Shown in pieces: positions 55,163 to 64,000 of a stretch of DNA of 64,000 bases. The number at the start of each line of letters is the position of its first letter. Within the stretch, counting starts at the first letter, position 1. A program made the translations under genes and the position numbers. This stretch comes from Brachionus koreanus (taxonomy: Eukaryota > Rotifera > Eurotatoria > Ploima > Brachionidae), in the NCBI GenBank assembly GCA_016987375.1, contig PJRA01000403.1, forward strand, positions 62,765-126,764. Reading direction: 5' to 3'. The notes under the pieces are model-generated. The model was not told the DNA's origin. It saw nothing but the letters and a program-made list of their open reading frames with translations, and did not search any database.

Positions 55163-56888
55163 CTTCAAGGAAGCTTTACCCTAAGAGTTGAAAAAAATAA
55201 AAGCAATTTTAGAATTTACTTCCAAAAAAAATGTATTGTGAATCAAAGATTTTTGTCAATTTTGAAATTTTTTTTCAATTGATAGTAAATTCAGATAAAG
55301 CTACAAATTGATTAGAAACTAAAAATTAAATAATAATCTTTTTAATTTTTCAATGCTCTAAAGTCCTGTCATATATAAGCGATTATTTCTATTTTATTCA
55401 CTTATTTTTATTTAACGCGTTTGATCTCTTCCGACTAAAGTTCTGCATTTATAGCACGATCTTCTAAAAACATCTAAAATTGTATTACCCCTTTGAAATT
55501 GTTAACTTGGCTGATCAAATTAAAGGGACAAGATGTCGTCGATTCTAATATGTAAAGGTCATTTGATAATTGACGAGTACTAAGCTAGGGATTGCTCTAA
55601 ACAGCCATACGCAGAGCATCCTGATTTAAAATGACTGGTTGACCTGACCCTTCCTTCCTTTGAAGACTCATATTACCATTATTAAAATTTTCAAACTAAT
55701 CTTGTTCCCTTCTTACTTTTTTGCACATTTTCATTTTCACATCATTATTAGTGCAGTTGGCTGATTGGCATATTTTCCTATAATGACGTAACAGTACCAA
55801 AATTATCACTTAAGTTTTTCATTTTGTAAAATTTTTTAGAATTAAATAAACAAAGAGTCAAACATATCATTTTGAAAAGCATTCAATTCTGTTTATTTTA
55901 AAAGATAATGTGATTAAAAGTTTAGGAATAAAAAGGATCTTGAAATTAAGAACATTTGAAATTTTAAAAAACGTAAACTATTATGACTCAATATTTTAGT
56001 TTATATCACTGAACCGAATAAATTAACTAAAAAATTAATTTTTAGTTTTCTCTTCACTTCAAAAATTAAAAACTGAATTTTATTTAGATAGAGAAATTGA
56101 TGATAAAAATAATTCTATGATAAAATTCTAATGATCATGTTCAAATTTTAATATTAAATAAAGGATTTTATATATTTTTAAATGATAAAATTTCATGAAA
56201 CGTAATTTTTTTATTTAAGAAAAAATTATTTTACTATTACCAATCTTAATTTAAAAAAAGTGAACAAATAAACTTTTAAATTTTTAAATTTAAATAAATC
56301 CATTTTTTATAAATTTTTGAATCGAAAATTATTTAAAATCTTTTATTTAATAATTCATTTAGAAACGATCATTAAAATTTATTCAAAATTTGATTCAACG
56401 ATCTATTAATCTAGTCAAGTGCTAGTGCACTCTAACATTGTTTATGGCATCAAAATTAGCTATTACTTTAATTAAAATTAGCCTTTAATTTCCTTCAGTT
56501 AGTCTTCATTTTATCAAGATTTTAAGTGAAAAAACTTATTATTAACAATAATCGCCATCTTTGACCGAACAAAAAATTATATGCTTTAAAATTGTTTTGT
56601 TTATCTTAAAGAGGACTATCAGATAATTAATGAAGTTTTTTGTTTCTTTAAGCTTGTTTTTAAATTTTAAATTTTACATATTTGAATTTTCGATTATTTT
56701 CTATTTAGATACTTTATAAAATTAAATTTGAGAAATATATTTTCACATAATTTTTTTTTTATAAATAAGACAAATTTTAAGTCATTTATTTATTCAACAC
56801 AAAGAAACAAAAATGGATTATAAGATAAATCAATTTTTAATTGGATCTATAAAAAAGCCTGATTTTTAGTCAGGATTTAAAATTAGAA
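55163..56888. other. Intergenic with mariner remnant
   Basis: AT-rich, no intact gene. Contains the decayed mariner-like helix-turn-helix region listed below. Confidence 0.5.
55490..55760 (-). pseudogene. Decayed mariner-like transposase N-terminal region
   Basis: On the minus strand the translation reads FNNGNMSLQRKEGSGQP, then DALRMAV-stop-SNP-stop-LSTRQLSNDL. This matches the mariner layout of a first helix-turn-helix, a GRP-like linker (here SGQP) and a second helix-turn-helix (STREL.. pattern). Two TAG codons interrupt the frame. No DDE/D catalytic domain and no terminal repeats were found. Confidence 0.68.
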
Positions 56889-58529
56889 ATGATATCCGAA
56901 GAGTTTTTTCAAGATGACCAACAGTCCAAAGAAAAAACCGCGCATTTATACAGCATCAGAAATTCGCCCAATGTATATATTTATCAATACTTTGATGATT
57001 TAACACTACAAATAGATATATATGCAGAAAAGTTAATTGGACAAAAGAGTCCTTGTCAATCAGAAGATGTTAAAGCTATTAATCAAGCTAGACAACTAAT
57101 GCTTGAACAGCTATCTGTTTTATGTACTAAATTAGCTAAAGAATCCAACAGTGTTCAATTAGAAAAAATAATCGATACGTCAAAAATCGACGATCAAATT
57201 CTTTTGACTAAAAAAATACTATTTTCTAACAAGTGGATATTTTTTCATCCAAACAAAAATTTGAAACCAAATCAAAATGATTTTGGTAGACTTGTAATCA
57301 TAGAGCATGTGTTGAATGATAATCTTACTAAAAATTTTTGGTAAATTAAAATTTAATTTATAAATTTTTGTCTTATAATGTATTCTTATTTAGCAAAGTC
57401 GGCAATCTAAATATCAATTCTGCCAATTTAGTAAGTAAATTTAAGTAACAAAAAAAAAGATCTATTTAATATTTTTTAATAGAAAAGATTTATTTTGAGT
57501 AAAAATGGAAATAATTTGTGTTCAGATTACCTTAAATTGTATACAATTTCAAAACTAATATCAGAAAATCTTAAAGATTCCAAGAAGCTAATAATTCAAA
57601 TAGAAGAGTCTGAAATTTTCAATATTGAAGAACTTAATTTTGAAAGATATGAATTGGTATCAGTAGAACAGTTGGTAAAGCCAAATGAAAAGTGGACCAG
57701 CTTACGTGATATCGATTTGAACCATAATAAAATAAAAAACATATCAATCAACTCTTTCTCTTATTTGAATAGTTTAAAATGTCTCAATTTGTCATTCAAT
57801 AAACTTGAAGTAATCGGATCAAATTGGTTCAAGGATTTGTCAAATTTGGAACATTTAGACTTGTCCAATAATCGAATAACAAGCCTAGATGAGCAGAGCT
57901 TTGTCGGACTTAAGTGTTTAAAACATTTGGATCTTTCAGGAAACAGTCTATCGAGCATTCCTATTAACATTTTTCAAGGACTATCAAATTTAATTGAACT
58001 GGACATGTCATGCAACAATTACCAAATAGTTTCAGATTATATGTTTACGGGATTAAATTCTTTAGAAAGACTCTATCTAAATTCGAATGAGATCGATTCT
58101 ATTGAGCAATATTCATTTATAAATTTGATTAATCTAAAAGAGCTTCATTTAAATATGAACAAACTAATTCGATTAGAAGATTTTTTATTTTCAGATCAAA
58201 TAAATTCTTTGACAAAGATTGATCTAAGATTCAACGAAATAAAAAGTTTAAGTCCAAAAATTTTTGAAAAATTGATCGCTTTAAAAATAGTTTTATTGTA
58301 CGGCAATATTGATTTGATACATGAATTAGATCAGAGAGATTTTTTTCGTATTACGGGCACAAATGAGCTCGTAAACTATCTAACTTTCGATGGTAATTAT
58401 TATGAGAGTGAAGAGGAAATTGACGATGATGAAGATGAGTATGATGATGATGATGATGAAGAAATGGAATATAACAGTGATGCAAGTGATTCTGATGATG
58501 AAAAAGATAATTATGATAGTGATTTTTAA
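56889..58529 (+). CDS. Leucine-rich repeat protein with acidic tail, 511 aa
   Basis: Three exons, 56889-57340, 57394-57430 and 57483-58529, with closing phases (2, then 0). Residues 1 to about 220 form an unrecognised helical region. From about 240 there are roughly nine 24-residue typical LRRs (LRDIDLNHNKIKNIS, LKCLNLSFNKLEVI, LEHLDLSNNRITSL, LKHLDLSGNSLSSIP and so on). The last about 45 residues are almost all Asp/Glu. No signal peptide or transmembrane helix is visible, so an intracellular protein-binding role is likely. An LRR array plus acidic tail recalls ANP32-type proteins, but repeat type, number and N-terminal domain differ. Exon 2 is 37 bases. Confidence 0.88.
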
Positions 58530-60653
58530 AATTAGTTATAATTTTAAAAATTTTTAGATAATAAAATGAGCTATTTAATTTTTTTTTATTAATTTTTAAA
58601 AATTTACAAATTTTCATAAGATTTAGATAAAGTAAAGATAAAGGGTATCTATTTAAGAAAAATTTATTAAATTTAATTAAATTTACACAATTTTTTTTAT
58701 AAACCTAAATCTTAAAAGCAAAAAAAATTTCAAATTATAATTTTTTTTAATTATAATTATAAAACAATTTACGAGGAGTTTCCTAGTCTGAAAAAAATCA
58801 AAAATATCCTTCCGTCTGCTAATTTGCCCGGTTTTAATCAAAATAAATTATTGAAACGCTACTTAGCTCATCTTCATCAAATTTTGAGGATATTTTTACA
58901 TCAGACTTGAAAAAACTCGGCTCGTGAGTGTAAATAATATGTTAAATTTGGTAATTGTAGTCATTGGCCATTATTAAATTAATTGAGAAAGATGATATAG
59001 TGAAAATATCGAAAAAGGTGCATCTAAAGTTAACTTGTTACTGTTACTCATTTAAATAGGCTTTTATGTGAAATTTTATTACATGAAGGAAAAACGATTT
59101 AAAAAAAATATTTTATGATCTTAGTCAAAAAAAAAATTTGGACAACACAAAATTCTAATTACTAATAAAAAAAATATCAATTATTTTCCATTCACACAAA
59201 AATATTCTGATAAACAGAGTTTGGTGTTAAATTGATTATTTTTTATTATTAAGATAAATAATTGTGGGGAATGCCCCTGGGTTTGTCTGAATAGCTTTCG
59301 CTTTCGTTTAAACCCTCAAATTTGAAAATTTTGAATTTTTACAAAAGGAAAAAGGAGTAAAAGAGAGTAATAGATACAATTTACCTAAATGTATTAATAG
59401 AATACTGGTGTTAAATTGATCGTTATTTGGAAAACAGTTTTTTTTTTAATTGTGGTGAATCAATAAAGTAAAAAAAAAATATTGTTTAATTTTTATTAAT
59501 AAATAAAAAAATCATTACATATAATAAAATAAATATAATTTAATAGATTCTAATAGCATAAATTTATATGAGCATAAAGGTTGAATATTTAAATTCGTCG
59601 TTAAAAAAAAAATTATTTTATTTAATTTTGAAATTATTTTTTAATAATTTTTGACCTATGAGGTCTATGCAAGTTTTTTTGTCTATAATAATAAATAATA
59701 ATAATAATGCTAATTCAGCTCTATCTCTCTCAAACTAAAGACGCCAAAAAACCCAAAATACCATTACATGAGACTCGACTTAAAAACCTTCTTTTTTTCT
59801 TATTCATTTAATCATTGAATTCAATTAAAAAAATTACATATATATAAAGTAATTCACAGACAAAGTACTGTACCTCTGTGTCATAATGTCATCAATTGTG
59901 TCATTAATATTTATTCAAAATTACTTAATACTAAATTAGACCAAAGCTCTTTTGAAACATATCGGTCATTTCGTAATTGATTGATTTTTATATGATGAAT
60001 ATTGGAGGAGAAAAACAAAACAAAAATTAATATTTTTTAAAAGCCTAAAATATATTTTATATTATGTAATAAACTCAGCTCGGAGCTGAGTTTATTACAT
60101 AATATAAATGTAAAACTCTAATATCTGAGCTTGAGAAATTTTTAAAAGCAATATCCGGTCTTTAATCTAAAATAATTCAAATGCGCAATATTGTGAGCAG
60201 TAAATAAAAAAAAATTTGCTTATTTTTGTAATAATGGACCTTTAAAAAACTAAGTTGTGAATATTCTTTATATTTTAACAAATGCTCCTTTTCTCTCAAA
60301 AATTTATTTATCTTAAAAGTGTCTCTCTGAACGCATCAAGAATCAATTTTGAAAACTTGTTTTGAAAACATTTATTCTTTAATCTAAAAATCAGTTTTCA
60401 AGATTGTTTCTTCATAAAATACAATGATCAGAATTAAGTCTAAAAATCAGATTAAATCAGACTTTCTCTCAAGACAAAGTCTGGCTTGGCTTTAAAAATA
60501 TGAAAGATGACTTTGACTTTTGACCAACTCTGGATATGAACTATATTAATTTGCTTAATAACAAATGGAATGTTAATTAATTAAATATTCGTTAAATTAA
60601 GAAAAATTAAACATAAATTAAAGATTTATTTTTTCAAAAATGATTTTTAATCA
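58530..60653. other. Intergenic, AT-rich
   Basis: No gene seen. Holds an imperfect inverted repeat (GTCTGA...AAAAATATCCT / AGGATATTTTT...TCAGAC) between about 58785 and 58908, an (AAT)n tract near 59685-59710 and the strong palindrome at 60056-60108. Confidence 0.5.
60056..60108. repeat. Perfect 26-bp palindrome with one-base centre
   Basis: Arms 60056-60081 and 60083-60108 are exact complements around a single G at 60082. The inner part AAACTCAGCTC/GAGCTGAGTTT is GC-richer than anything nearby. It could form a cruciform; a one-base loop makes a simple RNA hairpin unlikely without opening inner pairs. Confidence 0.8.
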
Positions 60654-61125
60654 TCAATCACGTCTAGGTCGATTTTTTGGATTTAAGTCTCTAATAATCT
60701 TTTTTACAGTTTCTGGTATATCATAAGTTATCAATTCTTTGGCTATCTCAAAACCTTTTCTAATATCATCTTTAGTAACTTGTTTCAGTTTTTCATGACC
60801 ACCTTCTCTTTCAAATTCTAATTTTTTCTGCTTAACTAAAAAAAAAAAAAATTAAAAGAATTCATAAGTTTTTCTATTGATACTGGTATCTGTGATCCGA
60901 ATAATAGAATAAGCAGTTATTCGCGCAGTTTCTCTAATTGGCTTGGAGTTGGCTATCTTAAAAAATTACTCATTAAAAATATTCTCTTGTCATTAAATTT
61001 ATTATTACTCTATTTATTATTCGGTCACTTTGAGAAAAACCGATTAAATAGCTTAAAAAAACATTTAAAAATTTATCCTTGCTAATTATAAGTAAAATTA
61101 ACTTTCTAATCCGACTCCAAATCAT
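60654..61125 (-). CDS. NCBP2AS2-like small protein, paralog 1, 106 aa
   Basis: Four tiny exons on the minus strand: 61125-61103, 61051-61009, 60956-60884 and 60835-60654. All are GT-AG with phases 2, 0, 1. The core IANSKPIRETARITAYSII aligns with LAESKAIKRAAQVTAYYMV of the neighbouring plus-strand gene and with the SESRPIRRAAQLTAF segment I recall from human NCBP2AS2, a conserved about 100-residue protein. Exons 1-3 have exactly the same lengths (23, 43, 73) as in the neighbour, so the two arose by duplication. The C-terminal exon is longer and diverged, and rich in Lys/Glu/Ile. Function is not known to me. Confidence 0.72.
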
Positions 61126-61385
61126 AGGGTAAAATAATTTTTTTTAAATTAAAAACTATGTATTTCATGTTGAGATTTATTTTAAATTCTGAATAATTTT
61201 AGAAAGCATGATATTCTTTCAACATTGTTATGCAATTTGAATATTTATTTGAAATATTTCAACTCTTAATATTGAATTTTTTATAATTTATTATTTTGTT
61301 TTGTATGCTAATTATATAATTTTAGTTAAGACAAAAATTTTAAAAAATAAATTAAAAGCTCTACTATCACATTGATTTTTTAACA
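61126..61385. promoter_or_regulatory. Shared 260-bp head-to-head promoter
   Basis: The only DNA between the start codons of the two divergent paralogs, so it must contain both 5' UTRs and both core promoters. AT-rich, without an obvious motif beyond TATA-like A/T runs. Confidence 0.5.
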
Positions 61386-61815
61386 ATGTTCGGCCGTTTT
61401 CTTCATCGGTATTATTTAATTATTATTTTTTTTTGGTTAAATCTATTAAAAATTCTTTAAAAAAATAAAAAAATTTTATCTAGAATATTTGGAAATATTG
61501 TTCACAACGAACAAGTTGTTGATAAAGTGATTTTAATTTTTCTTTTTTTAATCAGTTTATTTAAATAAAAAATTTCAGCTAGCCGAATCCAAGGCAATAA
61601 AGCGAGCCGCTCAAGTTACCGCATACTACATGGTCAAGGCTTCAGATGTTGGTACGATTTTAAATGTGCTTTTTTTGATATTCAAATAAATATTTTTAAA
61701 TTAAAAAGCCCAGAAAAAAATGATTGAATATGAAAAATCATCGGACGGCTTTAGAAAAATTAAAGAGGCTCTTAAAACAATTCAAGAAGAATCAAACAAA
61801 AGACGCGTTAACTAA
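61386..61815 (+). CDS. NCBP2AS2: NCBP2AS2-like small protein, paralog 2, 81 aa
   Basis: Exons 61386-61408, 61484-61526, 61579-61651 and 61709-61815, with phases 2, 0, 1 and stop TAA 61813-61815. The N-terminus MFGRFLHRIFGNIVHNEQ is basic and amphipathic, like a mitochondrial targeting helix. Then comes DKLAESKAIKRAAQVTAYYM, the segment shared with NCBP2AS2 proteins (human form from memory: ERLSESRPIRRAAQLTAF). The C-terminus is charged and helical. Human NCBP2AS2 is slightly longer (about 99 residues). Each exon is too short to stand out, but all four joints keep the frame. The copy is closer to the human sequence than its divergent neighbour. Confidence 0.78.
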
Positions 61816-62013
61816 ATTTGTTTTTCAATAATTTTTAGTTTTTATTAGTCAAAATTATATTTCATTTTATAAATTGTAAATTAAAATAAATTGTCTCATT
61901 TGATAATTAGGAGAAATTTTTATTATTAAACAAATGAGATAAATTAAATATTATTTGCTTGGGTAAAAATTATTTATTTTTTCAACAAATTTAATTTATA
62001 AAATTTTTTAAAA

Positions 62014-63668
62014 TTAATAGTCCTGAAGGTTAATTTTTCTGTCAAAAAGCTCATCTAGTTTTCTATAATTAAGAGTTGCGTACTTTGTTTTAAAGGGATA
62101 TTCGCTGTAGTAATTTCTTTTGGGTAAACGTTGAGCTGTGTAATGAATTGATGACCGCTTAGATCCCATTCTCTTGAACGGTGTCGAATAAGATGTCTCA
62201 TTTGAATAAATTGATCTATTAGATGAATTTTCAAAACTCAAATTCGTTTGACTTGAAAAAGTGGATGATTTGCTTTTATTAGTAACAGATTGGATCGACT
62301 GATTTTTGCCAGCTTCTTCTTTTTTCTTCTTGTTTTCTGTTTCATCAATCAAATTTGTGTCCTGATATATTCCGTAAATATCCTCTTCATCATTGCTATC
62401 CTTAATATCTCTCTCATCAAATATATGAATTTTAGAGAATTGTCTTAGACCATAATAGCTGAGAGGTCTTAGATCATTTCTTAAAATTTGATCTTTGTAG
62501 ACTAAAATTTGATCTTTGGTGTAAATGCCAAATTTTTTCTCAACTATTCTCTTTAAGGTAATTACTCTATCATTTGCCGAAATGCTTATTTTCTGAAATG
62601 TTTTACATTTTCCGAATTCATCGTCCAAAACTTGATCGTTTCTGTCCACCTCTTTCTCTTGGGCTTCTTCAACAGCTGACGAATGACACAAAAGCGTCAC
62701 CTTCAATCGAGATAACTCATCATCTTGACGATAATAGATTTCAGACCTTAAAATAAGAAGAAATAATCTAAAACTTTTTCGAAACTTTCACACAAAACCT
62801 TTTTGCATATTCAGGCAGCTTTTGACGAATAGAAGCTCTATGATATCTGCCCAGATATTTTTTTGAGTTTAATTTTGATTCTTGAAAGTTAAGATAATGT
62901 TAGATAGTAATTAAAATTTTAAATAAAAAGATTAATATAACCTATTATGTAGTCATGATCGGAGTTAGATATACAATCTGAACAAAGCATGTATGAGCAA
63001 TCAGAACATACTTTCAAATGAGCATATTTTTGGCATCCGAAGCATTTGGCTTTGGAATCTAAATTTTTCTCTTTTTCTCGCTCTGCAGCGGCAACCGATT
63101 CCAACTCAATCAGTTTTTTCATTGTATAATTGGCGGTCAAGCTTTCCACTCCGTTTGGCAAAATATGTCGTTCACGGCAAATCGGACAGTCAATTGCTTT
63201 ATTTAGACTATTATTCTGTAAAGAAATGATGCACTTTTTACAAAATGTGTGCTGACATGGAAGTACATGAGGGTTTTCATATAAATTATAACAAATTGGA
63301 CACTCAAGGAGATCTTGTATGAGAGAAAGTTTAGTAGCTAAAGATGGTCTTCTTGAATTGGAATCTTTAATAATACGTTTGTCGACAATAGGTGATAGTT
63401 GTTTATAAGAATTCTGGCCACAATTATCCAGTGATGACTGATATGATCGGTTAGTAGATGAATTTTCAGCATTAGCTCTGGGAGGCTTTGGTGGAAGACA
63501 GTTATAATTATAGATCATGCTTGGTCTATTTCGAATTGTATGAAATGGATCAAATTGACTCATAAATTGTGTATTGAAGGCATCATCAATTGGAATATTG
63601 GATGGAAATCTCTCAGAGCCATCATTATGATTTTGATTTTGATAAAGCGCTGAGTGTTTAGTGCCCAT
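62014..63668 (-). CDS. RING / B-box-like / ubiquitin-like protein, 513 aa
   Basis: Exons 63668-62942, 62880-62799 and 62746-62014 (phases 1, 2). The start MGTKHS is a candidate myristoylation site (Gly2, Ser6). Residues 1-110 are disordered with a PPKPPR motif. A C3HC4 RING follows: C123, C126, C138, H140, C143, C146, C161, C164. A second zinc-binding cluster (C209, C212, C221, C224, C229, C232, H238) resembles a B-box. From about 283 comes a ubiquitin-like fold candidate (VITLKRIVEKKFGI, then QILVYKDQIL and a hydrophobic end KIHIFDE). The tail is Ser-rich and basic. RING plus B-box suggests a TRIM-like E3 ubiquitin ligase, but there is no clear coiled coil. RING plus a C-terminal ubiquitin-like domain recalls PCGF proteins (RAWUL). 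The exact family is unresolved. Confidence 0.85.
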
Positions 63669-64000
63669 TTTAAAATATTTTTTAAAAAATTTAGAATTTT
63701 TGTATTAGATAAAAACAGCACAACTTTTTTAGTATTCCAAATTTTATTTTTAGGAAAATATTTTGAATTTTTATCTCCTTAAATTCTCCGAGCTTTTTAA
63801 CATTAAAAAAAGTATTGAGAGAAAAATTCTTAAGGTTCTATTTTACCTAAAATAAAATTCACTTGAGTTGATTAGTTACCATTTTGGGTATTACTATGCA
63901 GATAAAAAAGTCAAAATAAAAGCATCAATTGAAAGTTTTTTTAAAACTAAAAAGATAGTCAAACTAAATCTAGTTCAAGCATTTTATAGTATGAGTTCCT
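63669..64000. other. 5' flank of the RING gene
   Basis: AT-rich upstream DNA of the minus-strand RING gene running to the window edge; no feature seen. Confidence 0.4.

Overview
The window is nuclear DNA of an AT-rich invertebrate animal. Protein genes have short GT-AG introns (mostly 45-60 bases) with T-rich acceptors and read in the standard code. The gene set is metazoan: a TGF-beta type I receptor kinase, a SUEL/CUB/C-type lectin receptor, a cationic amino acid transporter, a neuronal calcium sensor, an arrestin-domain protein and two DDX3 helicases. Very low GC, compact genes and many non-LTR and DNA-transposon remnants would suit a monogonont rotifer such as Brachionus. That placement is inference; no rRNA or mitochondrial marker is present.

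Layout. 1-3540 is a non-coding flank with two strong inverted repeats. 3541-6001 encodes a lectin-type membrane receptor in two exons. 8118-10077 (minus) is a seven-exon ankyrin gene. 14171-14243 is tRNA-Lys(CTT). 14533-17347 is a 16-exon SLC7/CAT transporter. 19022-19822 (NCS protein) and 19928-21165 (minus, arrestin-domain protein) are convergent. 22.8-24.6 kb holds a MITE and a dead LINE carrying a TTAA-flanked MITE. 25257-27023 is an intronless DDX3 paralog. 28303-28810 is a miniature LTR element. 29449-33357 is an alpha-1,3-fucosyltransferase-like gene with one large intron. 36383-40395 is the intron-containing DDX3 gene. An AT-rich, gene-poor 10 kb follows, with a LINE fragment at 48.8-49.6 kb. 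50927-52855 is an intronless TGF-beta receptor kinase, then an assembly gap and a transposon graveyard (54.0-55.8 kb). 56889-58529 is an LRR protein. 60654-61125 (minus) and 61386-61815 (plus) are two head-to-head paralogs of a small NCBP2AS2-like protein. 62014-63668 (minus) is a RING/B-box/ubiquitin-like protein.

The most interesting system is inside the intron-containing DDX3 gene. Five of its introns carry eight box C/D snoRNA candidates, two in intron 7 and three in intron 8. Each has a C box (one degenerate), a D box and a closing stem. Several guides match universally conserved rRNA segments at exactly the position the D-box-plus-five rule requires. Two guide species are duplicated between introns. 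The intronless DDX3 paralog has lost this cargo. Splicing of a translation and RNA-remodelling helicase mRNA would thus be coupled to production of rRNA methylation guides. None of the snoRNAs overlaps coding sequence; one of them reads as an open frame but is RNA.
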